DNA of 64,000 nucleotides, from NCBI GenBank assembly GCA_029204225.1, contig CM055110.1:1699672-1763671 (forward strand), written 5' to 3'. Under the pieces are notes generated by a model. That model was not told where the DNA came from and searched no databases. It worked only from the letters and a program-made list of their open reading frames with translations. The stretch comes from Diphasiastrum complanatum. Taxonomy: Eukaryota; Streptophyta; Lycopodiopsida; Lycopodiales; Lycopodiaceae. The position numbers and the translations under genes were made by a program. How positions within the stretch are numbered: the first letter of the stretch is position 1; each line of letters starts with the position of its first letter. Positions 33,650-45,010 of the stretch are shown one piece after another.

Positions 33650-33930
33650 CTTTCAGAATTACCTAGACATGTGTAGATCATGAAAACTACTTTGCATGTT
33701 GCATGCAGTGATTGCATGTTGCTTGCATGCAATCTGAATGACTTTGCATGTAATTTAAACTTTTGCATGACATCAAGATTGAACCTACCTAACTCAAACT
33801 CGACCTATTCTAGAAGGTTATGTGCTCAATTCACATACCTTTATGTACAATAAAATATACAATGGAAATAAGATAGGCATGGCCCCCAAACTTGATATAG
33901 GAAGATATATCTTACTAATCTTCACAGATA
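33650..33930 (-). mobile_element. LTR-like segment with TGCATG cluster
   Basis: About 110-150 bp around TGTGAATTGAGCACATAACC (minus strand, near 33830) match the plus-strand segment around 44010-44120. This suggests a shared LTR or leader family. Nine or ten GCATG motifs, mostly as TTGCATG, lie in 33610-33780. Confidence 0.5.
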
Positions 33931-34461
33931 TTGATATTTGTAATCATGAAACGAATATTGCATCAGTTCCTAAGAAAAACAACAATCGATGACTCCAACT
34001 ACATGGGCAGGAAAGAAAAAATGAAAGTGTTGGACTCCTTGAGGTCGGTCCGAATGGACCCAGACACAGTGTCGTCATGCTCACAGATGACTGATAATCC
34101 AAAGATTATAAGTCAAACTAAGATCAACATGCTGAAGGAGGAATCCCACCGAATGCCAGTTCACGAGATGCTAGAGACCTTCAAGAACTATACCTTAGAA
34201 AATGTGCTAATCATGATGTGCAAACACAAAGAGAACCTGACCAGAATCAGGAACCAGCGGAACAAGTCTTTGAAGGACCTGCACATCCCATGAATCTAGC
34301 TAAGCCAAGTGAAGAAGAGAAAATTGCGCATGTGGGAGAACAGTTGACACCCACTCAATTCACAAGGCTACGTGCAACGGTTGGTAGAATACAAAGATTG
34401 CTTCAGATGGAATTACAAGGATCTGAAGGGTATACCACCAACAGTAGTCCAGCATACCATA
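33931..34461 (+). pseudogene. Displaced upstream part of coiled-coil ORF copy D
   Basis: Two overlapping plus-strand frames (33931-34293 and 34218-34592) join by one frameshift near 34215-34290. They give a helical, charged protein: LRSVRMDPDTVSSCSQMTDN, ESHRMPVHEMLETFKNYTLE, EKIAHVGEQLTPTQFTRLRA. The sequence ends at the copia target-site copy (34462-34466). Removing the copia and re-inverting the block places this segment directly upstream of 27867 on minus, ahead of the coiled-coil remnant. Domain not recognised. Confidence 0.5.
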
Positions 34462-34466
34462 CCCTT
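34462..34466 (-). repeat. Target-site duplication AAGGG (right, inverted)
   Basis: Plus reads CCCTT, so minus reads AAGGG immediately after the end of the 3' LTR. This matches the left duplication at 27868-27872. Confidence 0.8.
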
Positions 34467-34743
34467 TTTCAAGAATCAGATATGCAACATCAAGCATTCA
34501 CCATAAGCAATCACCAAGTAGGGATGCGGAAGAAGAACACACAATATCACTCTATCACACTAACTCATACTAAATGTAAAATGTACATATAATCCTTGAA
34601 CCCTAATAGAGAGGGAGAACCTAGGAGTAGACTACTAGACTATCCTACGGCTAGTTACAGCTAGTAATAAAGTACATCGTAAACAATAACTAGGAAGTCT
34701 AACTAGGAAGTGTAACAAAGAAGTTTATCATTGATTTCTAACA
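34467..34743 (-). mobile_element. 3' LTR (277 bp) of the split copia element, inverted
   Basis: On minus it starts TGTTAGAAATC at 34743 and ends TTGAAA at 34467 (the other LTR ends TTGACA). It has the same length as the plus-strand LTR at 27873-28149 and differs by scattered substitutions only. Confidence 0.93.
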
Positions 34744-34757
34744 CTCTCCCTCAATGA
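34744..34757 (-). promoter_or_regulatory. Polypurine tract of the split copia element
   Basis: The minus strand reads TCATTGAGGGAGAG directly before the LTR start TGTTAG. Confidence 0.8.
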
Positions 34758-34772
34758 TAAAATTACATTCTT

Positions 34773-36770
34773 CTATCCTGGTAGAGTACAAAACTTTTCA
34801 AATTTACATCTACCTAATGACTTAGTAAAAATATCTGCCACTTGATCTTCAGATTTACAAAAAACAAGATCAATGGCTCCATCAAAAAAATTTTCTTGAA
34901 CAAAATGATAATGTATTTCGATGTGCTTGGTTTGAGCATGTAAAACTAGATTTTTGGCAAGGTGAATGCAACTTTGATTGTCACAAGATATAGTAGTCTC
35001 ATCCACCTATGGTTGACCTAAATCCACAAGCAATCTTCGTAACCATACCGCTTCTTGTGCAGCATTGCTGAGTGCTCGATATTCAGCTTCTATCGAGGAT
35101 AAGGCTACTGTAGGTTGCTTTTTGCTATTCCATGAAACTGCAGCTGTACCATAACTGAATGTATGACCACTAGTAGACCTTCTGTCATTAGTATTACCTG
35201 CCCAATCAGCATCTGTATATCTTATCAATATTGGCGCTTCAGGCTGATTATATTTCAAACCTAAATTCAATGTCTCTCGAATGTATCTGAGAATACGTTT
35301 AGCAAACTTCCAGTGTGTTCGACTAGGATATTGCATAAATGACTAACAACACCAACAACATAAGCAATATCAGGTCGTGTGTGTGTCAAATAAATCAAAC
35401 TACCCACCAGTTGTCTACACAAATAAGCATCCAGTTTCTCAGATTCATCATATGCAGTAAGCTTCATGTTGACATCCATAGGTGTACTCAAAGGCTTACA
35501 ATCCTGCATATTGAACTTATGAAGCAAATCTCGTGCATATTTGCTTTGTGTAAAAAAGACCATGTCTTCCTTTTGCCATACTTCAATGCCAAGACAATAG
35601 TGCATCAATCCTAGATCACTCATGTCAAAGGCATTGGAAAGATCTGATTTTATTTCATCAATTAAGCTCTCATAACTTTCTGTAATAATCAAATCATCCA
35701 CGTACAACACAATGAACACTATATCTGAATCTTGCCTTAGAATGTAAAGATTAGGATCAGCATCACTCTTTACCATTCCCCTTCGCTTAAAGTGTTCATC
35801 AATGCAAGAGTACCACGTCTTTGGTGCTTGTTTCAATCCATAAATAGCTTTGTTGAGCTTACAAACAAGGTGCTCTCTCTCTGATTCAATAAATCCTTGA
35901 GGTTGTACTAAGTACACCTCTTCATCCAGCACTCCATAAAGAAAAGCATATTTAACATCCATTTGCTGGATCTTCCAACCATAGAAAGCAAAAATAGCAA
36001 TGATAGAATGTATAGTTACCATCTTAGCTACGGGTGCGAAGGTTTTCTCAAAATCAATACCTTTCTGGTGCTCAAATCCTCTCACAACCAACTATGCTTT
36101 GTATTTGTTGAGTTGCCCATCAACTCCATATTTGATCTTGTATATCCATTTGCAAGTGATAGGCGTCTTACCATCAGGTAGCTCAACCAAGTTCCAAGTC
36201 CTATTTTTGGATATAGCTTCCATTTATGTTTCCATAGCTTCACACCACTCCTCGTACTCCTTTGCTTTATCAAAAGTTTTTGGTTCTTGAGCCTTGAGCA
36301 CAAAATCGTTAGGGCTAGATTCATCTCTAATCTTGCAGGAGGTTTTCGATTTCTACTTGATCTTCTAAGCTCTTCTTGCTTACTAGATTCGAGAGTACCA
36401 TTTAGGTACTCTCTTGGGAATTTCAACATCAGGCTTGCCTTTGTCCAATGGATTTTCTATATCAGAATCCACTTCCTTCTTGCCCTGTACTTTTACCCCC
36501 TCATCAAAAGGTTCAGTGATTACTTCAGATTGTTCACCTCGGCCCATCTCGACAAATGTAACATCCCTAGAAATTACAAGCTTCTGTGCATATGTTGATC
36601 AGCATAATTTCCTGCTTGCTCTTTGTCTTTTCTTTGTTCCATCTCCTTCTATTTCTTGAAGCATTCACCCTCCCAATGGCCAGGTTTGTTGCAATACCTA
36701 CAATTTCTAGGTTTATTTTGCCTAGAATAGCCGCATCCTTGACCTCGGCCTCGATCACAACTAGAAAACT
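34773..36770 (-). pseudogene. Zinc knuckle, RT and RNase H of the split copia element (3' half)
   Basis: Read on minus. A CCHC knuckle at about 36710-36660 (CRYCNKPGHWEGEC) is followed closely by the pre-RT linker (ELRRSSRNRKPPARLEMNLA). Protease and integrase are therefore deleted. Reverse transcriptase is well preserved at 36091-35267, with QMDVKYAFLYG and FIVLYVDDLIIT (the YVDD catalytic pair). RNase H (35336-34773) keeps its acidic residues: RYTDADWAGN, SSIEAEYRALS and CDNQSCIHLAKN. A frameshift near 35300 and a stop at 35007 divide the frame. A polypurine tract and 3' LTR follow. The knuckle's 5' side stops at palindrome array 2. Confidence 0.93.
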
Positions 36771-36774
36771 TTGT

Positions 36775-37130
36775 GTTTATCCACGCAAAGTATCCACGCG
36801 AGACCCGACACTTAGTCGATTTTCCAAAATTTTGTTTGCGTGGAACATCCACGCGTGGATTATCCATGCCAAAAAAAATTTGAACACGCCTTCAGCCAGT
36901 CTACTGGTGTTTTTCTGATACGGCGCCCAAAAATTTATGCGCATGGATAATCCATGCAAAATTGAATTTAAAATTTTGGCAACTGTTTGGGAGAGAAGGT
37001 TGGCGGCACCGAAAAGCAGTTTTGGCATGGATGATTACGCAAATTTCAGTTTGTTCACCGGACGAGATTGGAAGTTAAAGATATCCACGCGTGGATATCT
37101 TCTGTGTGGATTATCCACGCATTTTATTTT
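36775..37130. repeat. Palindrome array 2 (GCGTGGATWATCCACGC units)
   Basis: About 15 half-sites of GCGTGGAT or ATCCACGC lie in 0.36 kb, in the same style as array 1, including CCACGCGTGGAT and GCGTGGATATC-type junctions. Its outer end abuts the copia zinc-knuckle segment as array 1 abuts the gag. Together the arrays mark the two ends of whatever interrupted this copia element. Confidence 0.85.
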
Positions 37131-38498
37131 TATTTTTTGTTTTTTGCATGTTGATAATATCAACAAGTTTAAGCTCATGTCGAATCCTTTTTGGAAGACC
37201 AACTATGAACCAAGTGATTAACATCTTTTCAATTATTCCTTCTTGGCATTGTCCGCGAAGACATTCGTCTGGTTGATCATCATATCTTCCTTTGTAATGA
37301 TTAGTGGCAACTATGGTTATGACAACAATTGGATCTAACCGACTACCCAATAGTTGCTTAAAATCATTAGTGTATTACAGATAGTTCAGGCGATCTATGT
37401 CCAGCACCCAGCAATGCAAAACATCGTACTCACACTTGGACTATGTTTAATATTGTAGTTTAATTTTAATGTACTTTGGGTTGTTTTGCAACATGACCAA
37501 GTACACCATTCAAGTGCCTCTATGAAATCTTTGTTTTTTTGTGGGTCTGTAAAACTATTCACGTTGTTGCCACATCTGTTTGGCTTGTTGTCTAGATTCG
37601 AGTGCATTGCTTGCATCACAAATATGTGTGAACGATCAGACAGCTAGATCCATCCAGTCTAGAGATATGACTGGATCCTTTACAGACTACACATTGAAAA
37701 TCATTAGTATCTTATGCATGAGTGCACCCATGTTAGGTGGCATGAAAATACATCAGAGTTGTATCCAATCTCGTGAAATCATATGCATGAGTGTATTCAT
37801 GTCAGACTGTCATGATCAGACTGGATCCAACCAACTACACAATAGCTGCTATAAATCATTAGTAACTTATGCATCGGTGCACACTTGTAAGAAAGTCTTG
37901 GGTGTCAAGAAAAGATCTGTACATTGGTGTGAAAAATACATAATGCACTCTACAGAAAAACTATCGTTTGGTGATATTCGAATATGGATTGCATTTTTGA
38001 CCCTAAACCCTAAAAACAACTGTTTGTGTTTTTGCGCAACTTCAAAAATATATTTGGAATCAAAAATACAAAATCAAGAACAGAAAATGTGCATTCTCAT
38101 GATTTACTTGTTTGGCTTGAGATCCATCAATTACTCCATTGTTCACATGTCTTTGTTTTTATCTATGGCTTTGACCACAAAATTCAACTTGCATAAAGAC
38201 CTTCGCTGCCAAGTTTTTTATCTTGATCCTTGACCAATGGAAGCGGTGGTAATGTTTGATGTGGAAGGGTTGTCGAGCATTGTGGTACCCTTCGTTGATG
38301 GAAAAATAATCATCAGCCAAAAGTTTTTTGAAAAGATCCTAGGTGATCATCGCTCATTGACAATATTGAGTGTTGTGATTAGATACGATTCAGAATCACC
38401 AACGATGATTGACTTTGTTCGTCAAAAGGACATAGAGGGTGCGGAACTTTATATATTGCAAGACACACTCTCACTAAAATACTTGGCATTTTCAAGGC
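37131..38498. other. Non-coding, with a degenerate dispersed repeat and one small ORF
   Basis: Three loosely related stretches near 37320, 37665 and 37815 share GACTGGATCC, AAATCATTAGTAand TTATGCAT(G/C)-type blocks. An 88-codon plus-strand ORF (38237-38503; MFDVEGLSSIVVPFVDGKII) shows no recognised domain and could be chance. Confidence 0.35.
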
Positions 38499-38500
38499 TG

Positions 38501-39734
38501 TGATGCCACGAATTTGCTAAATAACGAATATCAACCTAAATATGACATGGTATACTCGAATATGAAGATATGAGCTGGATAAATATAAATCATGAAGAGG
38601 CCTATATCTCTTGTATATAAGGACAAGACCTCTAGAAGTGAAACGTTGTCTTGGATAATCTTTATTAGGTCATCTATGCGAAATGATTAAATATGAATCG
38701 ACATATTTAACTAGAGTAATTTAAACTCATAGTTAAATATACCTCTCACGATATAATTGAACATACATTCAACCTAATTATTAACTAGACCTTTTCGAGG
38801 GAGCGATGCACCTGTAGTCTTTAGAGGTGTGTTTGTTCGCTTCGTAGAACATATATAGAATACGCGCTTCAGTCTCAAACATTGAGAGAGAAAGAGTCTA
38901 TGTATTTGTGAGAGATTGAAGAAGTGAATAGAGCGTTGAGAATTATTCTCTCTTATCTCTGTTCTCCGCACTGTTAAGTGTGAGTGATCTTGAGTCTACC
39001 AGCAATCTCTACTGCATTTCATAAATTACTCTCTGGTAAGAAAGTTGCCTTAGCACTTTACAGTCGTTTGTTGTATTTTCATAAGAACTGTCTTAAAACT
39101 ATTTTATTTGTCTGCCACGAACACTTTGTATTCGGCACTCAAATAACGTTTAAATTTGGTACAATTTTTCACGATCATTGATAGAACTATATGTATACAT
39201 CTGAGATGGCAATCCCTGTCTGAGGAATTGAGTCATTGATCTGTGTTCTTGTTTATAACAAACATAAGTTTCTAATATACTCTAAAACTATTTGTGTTCT
39301 TTAACCATGTTTTGGACTTAAGCTGTTGAGGACTTCTGTCTAGAATCGAACAGTTCATGAATAAGATTAACTAATTTTCTCTTCGTACTTGAGTACATCG
39401 AACATCTCTTGAATCTCTGCCAACAACTTAATCAGTCGGAGTGTAGTACTTTCGTACTACTCTAATAACATCTCACCTATAGAATGTTTTTCATTCGATC
39501 CAATAGAGACAAGACTGTTGTTCTAGAATTATAATCTCTAGACACCCCAATACAAGTAATATTGGTTACTTTTTAAATGTCTATTGACAACCAAAATAAC
39601 TCTCGATTTCACCTCATTCGAAATAAGTCATAGTTGTACCAAATATTTAACTTTCAAGCGCTATCCTCTTGGGGTTCGACATTAATTACTACAAAATCTA
39701 TAGTAAAACTATTGGTATAGCAAGACATATACCA
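38501..39734 (+). mobile_element. Probable ~1.2-kb gypsy LTR
   Basis: It starts near TGATGCCACGAATTTGC and ends near ATATACCA, a few bases before a strong gypsy-type primer-binding site. Length and position suit the long LTRs of Athila-like gypsy elements. The start is not confirmed by a second copy. Confidence 0.45.
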
Positions 39735-39739
39735 ATTTT

Positions 39740-39757
39740 TGACGCCGTTGCCAGGGA
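39740..39757 (+). promoter_or_regulatory. Primer-binding site, tRNA-Asp-like (gypsy)
   Basis: TGACGCCGTTGCCAGGGA is close to TGGCGCCGTTGCCGGGGA, the primer-binding site used by many plant gypsy elements, notably the Athila group. It differs from the initiator-Met sites elsewhere in the window and fixes a plus orientation. Confidence 0.8.
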
Positions 39758-39810
39758 TAGCTAAAGAAAGTTAATAAGAAACTGACACTTCCATCTCCAT
39801 TCCTAGTGTA

Positions 39811-40165
39811 TGTCAGATAGAAAATCCCGATTAGAATGATATCGTAAGCTTAGAGAGGAATTTTTACGAAGACAGTGTGCAGATACGAGTCGAAAAAATC
39901 TCGAAGACATCACTGACCAGCTTTTCGAACTCTTACTTAGCTTCGATATGGAGGGTCCTGCTCCACATTTCACTCCCATTTCAAAAATCAAGTATGATTG
40001 TTTTAAGGGAACTACTTCAGATGATGCATACAGCTATGTCTTGCAGTTTGAGTCGATTGCTAATACAAATAACAAAGGAATTGACGTTGACAAACTAAGA
40101 ATCTTTCTCGGTTTAATGAGAAAGCAGGCACGCATATGTTACAATCAAGTTGAACTAGGCCGTGT
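39811..40165 (+). pseudogene. Gypsy gag N-terminal fragment
   Basis: After the primer-binding site an open plus-strand frame reads FDMEGPAPHFTPISKIKYD, DDAYSYVLQFESIANTNNKG and LRIFLGLMRKQARICYNQVE, matching the start of a gypsy gag core. An early stop lies near 39835. Gag ends at about 40165, where copia integrase sequence begins, so the element is truncated. Confidence 0.7.
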
Positions 40166-40184
40166 AGTAACCTGGTTACTACTT

Positions 40185-40386
40185 CCTGAATTCCTTTCAC
40201 TAGAGACTCCTATGAAACAACAAGAATTTTGGAGCTGGTACATTCGGACATTTGTGGACCTTTTATGAGGCTTAAAGTACTATATCACCTTCTTTGAAAA
40301 CTACAGTAAGTTCGCCAGAGTCTACTTCATTCACAACAAATCAGAAGTACTTGACAAATTTACAGAATATGTGAACTGGGCATGAA
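40185..40386 (+). pseudogene. Copia integrase fragment (copia family 3)
   Basis: ILELVHSDICGPF and ARVYFIHNKSEVLDKFTEYV match the integrase core start of the copia at 63400-63590. Here the first catalytic Asp is kept (HSD), while it is Asn in the 63-kb copy. A small deletion and a stop lie inside. It ends at the LTR that starts at 40387, whose insertion probably cut it. Confidence 0.8.
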
Positions 40387-40627
40387 TGTGGAGAATTTAA
40401 AAAATATATATTCATCATACATTATTTTGCTTATATATTTTCCCTATTTGTGAGGAATTAGAGTTGCTTTGATCTGTAGCATTCTAGATTGTGCTCTAGC
40501 CTCAGATCTATTGGTAGATTGTAGTATTACTCTACAAGTGATTTGTGTGCCACCATAAAGCATGGTAAAGATCATTCACACTTTTGTTGTGGTTCCTCAC
40601 ACGTGTGAAGTTGTTGGATCTTCCACA
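40387..40627 (+). mobile_element. 241-bp copia LTR with 6-bp terminal inverted repeats (copia family 4)
   Basis: Starts TGTGGA and ends TCCACA, directly before the primer-binding site TGGTATCAGAGCC at 40628-40640. Most of it and about 350 bp of the following leader recur inverted at 44465-45010. Confidence 0.88.
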
Positions 40628-40640
40628 TGGTATCAGAGCC
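40628..40640 (+). promoter_or_regulatory. Primer-binding site of copia family 4
   Basis: TGGTATCAGAGCC, the initiator-Met type, with no spacing after the LTR. Confidence 0.92.
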
Positions 40641-41372
40641 ATACCATGCTTTGAATGCTACTAACATTAGGTGTATGAAAATTTTTTTGTCAATTCAAGC
40701 TAGGACGCCGTTTAGCCTTTTTTGCTATCTATTCTTGAATAGTTTTTGGATCGATGAGGTTAGAATTGATATTTTCAGCCCAGAACAGAGGATGTATGGA
40801 ATTTTGACTTTTCACACATGTGAAAAAATCATTTCATTCTACTTCCTTGATGTTAGATCCAAAGGTAATGACATTATAGCTAGAAAGCTAGAAGAGTCTA
40901 CTTTCTACTACAACCAAGTCCAAATCAATCTGATGATCCTAGTAGGAGTTATAAGCTCAAAACCCGAGTGGACACTTTTTGGTTTGATCATTTTGATTGC
41001 ATGTTTCATCATTCACAGTTGTGTAGTCAATCAAAGGTATAATTGGATAAGTCAAGATTCTTGTTGTCATAGTCACATCATTTCACACAAAGGATTGTGT
41101 TTGAGTTGCATGTGTGTATTTTGAGTGTTTTTCATTCATTTGAAACTTGTGGGAAAATATGACATCTGACTTGTAAGTGCTTCATCAGGTTACAAAGGCT
41201 AGATCCAAATTCAAAGTGATTGATTTTCTATTGTGAGCAAGATCTCACAGAGCTATTGCAAGATTTTACATAGGATTTGGTAGTACACCCAATTGTTTTA
41301 GTTCCTATAGTGAAAGAGAATTAACAATTTAATTCCATTTTGTTGTCCAAATTACAAGGAGTCTTCGCATTC

Positions 41373-43837
41373 ATGGCATCTATAGAAGGCCTTTTCTTAG
41401 AAGCTAGTGAGAGACTATCTACCTCTAACTATTCAATTTGGAAAGATAAAATAGAATCTTTGTTGGTTCTATATGATGTAATGGACATAGTATTAGGAAT
41501 TGAAGTTGAAGAGATCAAGAATTGCTCTTCATATTGGTAAGTTGAACATCTCTTGTTGAGAGAAATAAGTTCTTGCAACTTGGCCAAGCATGCTTGGGAA
41601 ACTCTTAAAAACATTTTTGAAGCAAATATCACACCAAGACTTCTTACTCTTAGAAATCAGACCTTTTCTAGTTTTCAAAGACTTGATGAAAGTGCTTCAA
41701 ATTTTGTAATGAGAGTTAAAGATCTTCACATAGAAATAGCATGCATAGGAGATACTCTAGAGAACAAAGAACTTGTTCAAGTAGTCTTTAATGAACTTAG
41801 AGAAGAGTATGTAAATCTTGTGCAAACTTATGCCATAATGGAGGAGCTATCAACTATGGAGACTCTGCATGATGTTCTTATTGCTGAAGATTGTATGCAA
41901 AAGAACAAGCTGCAAGACACTTTCAAAGGAAGGATGGAGGTTATGGCAAAGCTCACTTTGTCGAGGACAAGTCAAGAGGAAGGAGCAAGGACCAATTTTC
42001 TCAAGTCTTCTCCAAGGACAAATCAAAGGACAAAGCAAAGGACAAAGACTATGGAGGAATAGAAGATGATTCAACTCATTCTTCTATATTCAAGAAGAAG
42101 ACTCAAGAAGATCAAGCCAATTTTACCATAGAAGACTCACATGCAAGTGAAGGAGAAGCATCTCTCATGATGTCTATTTTCTCCTCTACTCCTTTTAAAT
42201 ATGTAGATTGATATATTGATAGTGGTGCATCATCACATACGAGTTGCACCAAAGATTCTTTTGTTTCTATTGAATCTGTGCCAAATCCAAAGAAATCAAT
42301 ATAGACTGTTGTTGGTAATACATGTTTTATTGAAGGAGTTGGATGTATATCCTTAAAACTTGCATCCTCAATGAGTTTTACACTTTTCGATGTACTTTAT
42401 GGTCCTAATCTCACAAAGAGTATGATTAGTCTTGAAAAGTTATTAGATGATGGTTTTGATGTGGATTTCAATGTCAATAGTTGTATTATTAAGAAAGACA
42501 ATAAGATCCTAGCATGTGGATCTAGATATGGAGGCATTTTCAAGTTAGATGTGCATGAAAATGCAACTAAATGTGATATTTCTTTGAAGACTTGTATTTT
42601 CGAGGAGGTATGGCATAGGAGGTTGCATGTTTCCAATTTCAGATCTATGCCTATTATAGTCAAGGAGATCAAGCCAAGAGAGGCTTGTTCTATGGCAAAA
42701 TCACATGTGGATCCATATTTGATGTCTTCTACCAAGACAAAACATCCTTTGGAGTTGGTACACTCGGATGTTCATCTTTCCTTATCAGTAAGCAAGGAAG
42801 GTGTCTCTTGCTTTGCATTTACTATTGATGGTTCCACAAGTAACAATTGCCTATGTCTTGTCTCTTCAAGTTTTATGGTGCATGTGTATTTTCCATCATG
42901 CAAAGTCTTTTGGAGTTACAGAGCTAATGGAAGGAATCCACTATATGGAGTCTTGTTCAATTATAAGCCTAAGGTTGTGTACCTTAGTGTTCTTGAAGAT
43001 TATTGCCTTGCATGTGATTTCTTGGAAAGAAAGAAGGATGGAGATCCAAGCTTATGGATCATGGTTGGATGCTTATCAACCAAGGAAGGCTACATAGCCT
43101 TTACAATCTCTATCTCAAAGGTGTTTGAGCATGGAGAAGTTATTGATTATGAAGATCTATTGGAAGGGTCCGAGACCACAGTGTCTCTAATTGCAACAAA
43201 AGTCCATTCTATGGAGAAAAGCCAGCTTATGATGGGGTCGAGGTTTGAGGAGGAGTATCCTCAACATGAATTTCCAAGGAGATCTTCATCATTGAACAAG
43301 GCCAAGTCCTTGTTGTTCTTATTTTATGGAAAATAAAGGTTAAGTAAAGGTGGTATTCATTCTACAGTACTCACGTATGATTCTCTTTCTTTGGTTGATG
43401 TATTATCTTGCTTAGTTGAGATTTGTTCCTCTCAAAGATCAAGTAGGATTATTTTAGTTTCGAATGAAGTCTTTAGTTTGGAATTAATTCTTGCTATTGG
43501 CGACTTGATTATGTTTCCAAAACATCTAGAAGGCAAGATATTGTAGCATCATTTGTATGCTCTTAAATTGAGTAGGAGCAAGAATGAGTTTAGTACTCAT
43601 AGTTTGAAAAAAGGAGTTTTTTCATGTTTTGAGACATATTGTGAACTTCTTTTGAGAGTAAGTGAAACATCCAATGAGGACACTTACATCCTTAAGAAAG
43701 TCTTTAGACTCAGTATCAAGCATGGAGGAGGCATGTTGATGATAGTGGCAGATTGGTGTAATATTTTTCAAAGGCATTTGGAAAAGATTTCTATCAAAGA
43801 GATCTTATCGTGGATTTGGTAAGTGTGCTGCTATGAT
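41373..43837 (+). pseudogene. Copia gag-protease-integrase remnant with deleted integrase core (copia family 4)
   Basis: Gag starts at 41373 (ASERLSTSNYSIWKDKIESL) with a stop at 41538, and continues at 41553-42062. A frameshift near 41990 leads to a Lys/Asp-rich tail in place of a zinc knuckle. The protease active site YIDSGASSHTS (about 42210) and pre-integrase block (DVLYGPNLTKSMISLEKLL) follow. A 321-codon open frame (42371-43336) then joins VWHRRLHVSNF and HPLELVHSDVHL directly to an integrase C-terminal part (CKVFWSYRANGRNPLYGVLF; LEDYCLACDFLERKKDGDPS). The catalytic core (DDE region) is missing but the frame is open across the join. The region to 43837 is a degenerate continuation; RT and RNase H are absent. 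Confidence 0.85.
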
Positions 43838-43924
43838 GGATTCTTTGATCATATTCAATTCAAATGCAAAGCAAAGAATTTACACACAAAAGATCTTCAT
43901 CATCATCAGACATATATATTTTAA

Positions 43925-44460
43925 GGAGTATGAATAATTGTAAAAAATATTTATCTTGCATATGTTGATTTGGGGGGTCCCCATATAATTTTACTGTACA
44001 TATTCAAGGTGTGTGAATTGAGCACATATCCTTGTAGATTAGGGCAATTTTAGGTTAGGTAGATCAAGTTTTGATGACATGCATAAAGTCTAGCTGGTCT
44101 AGTATGACATGCAACAATGTCACAATGTCTAGATTGACAAGCATATAGATTTACACATAGAATTGGTCTATGACCTTGTAGAAACTCAAGCCATCATATA
44201 TGCATTGTGGCATGCAAATATAGTAAGGGACACATGCATATATTTTTGTACATATCTAGTTGAGAAATTGACATTTGGAAAAAGTAGCTAGAAGTTAGAT
44301 GCAATTTCTACATGCAAGCTGTTAGGTGTCAATATGGTAGTAGTTTACACTTGAATAGGTGTAGGAAATGCATTGAATCCTAGTAGTACCACGAATTTAT
44401 GCTCCCTCTATATATGTACATGAGATTCTCTTTCATTTCTAATGATGAATCAAGCAACAA
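43925..44460 (+). mobile_element. Probable composite 3' LTR of copia family 4
   Basis: The first 35 bp (ATGAATAATTGTAAAAAATA) resemble the start of the 40387 LTR, after a purine-rich AAGGAGT. From about 44010 the sequence instead matches the LTR-like segment at 33650-33930. It ends beside the inverted copy at 44465. It may be two joined LTR pieces. Confidence 0.45.
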
Positions 44461-44464
44461 TAAT

Positions 44465-45010
44465 CAATTCAAAAATCGTCCACTCGGGTTTTGGGTCTCC
44501 TACTAGGTTCATCAGAATGAATTGAAACCAATTGCACTAGAAAGTAAACTCTTCTAGATTTCCAGAAGCTATAATGTCACTACATTTGGACCTAACATCA
44601 AGGAGATATAATGAAATGAAGTCCTCTGATTTTCACACGTGCGAACTGTCAGAATTTTGTACATCCTCTGTTTAGACCTGAGAATATCAATTCTAATCTC
44701 TTTGATCCAAAAACTGTTCAATACTAGACAACAGAATAGTGCTAACTTCTAGCTTGAATTGTCACAAAATTCTTCATACATCTGATGTTAATAGCATTCA
44801 AAGCATGGTATGGCGCTAATACCATGCGAAAAATCCAGCAAATTTCACACTTGTGGGGAACCACAACAAAAATGTGAATGATCTTCACCATGCCTTATGA
44901 TGGCACACATATCACAAGTAGAGTACATCTAGAATGCTACTGATCAAAGCTTCTATTAATTCCTCACAAATAGGGAATGTACAAAAGCAAAATAATGTAT
45001 GAATAATGCA
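44465..45010 (-). mobile_element. Inverted copy of copia family 4 LTR and leader
   Basis: The minus strand repeats the 40405-40980 segment: LTR part (45010-44825), a mutated primer-binding site TGGTATTAGCGCC (44824-44812) and the leader (to about 44465). Divergence is roughly 15-20 percent by eye. No coding region follows on minus because the plus-strand element's 3' end is joined there. Confidence 0.8.

Noticed and set aside
37580-38233. 217-codon plus-strand ORF
   Set aside because: Composition is Cys/Ile/Ser-rich with no domain and it crosses the degenerate GACTGGATCC repeat; probably chance in AT-rich DNA.
40628-40640. tRNA gene or fragment at TGGTATCAGAGCC sites
   Set aside because: Only the 12-13-base tRNA 3'-end complement is present, next to LTR ends; these are primer-binding sites.
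40627-41124. 165-codon ORF downstream of the copia primer-binding site
   Set aside because: It lies in the untranslated leader, and the inverted copy at 44465-44820 does not keep the frame.
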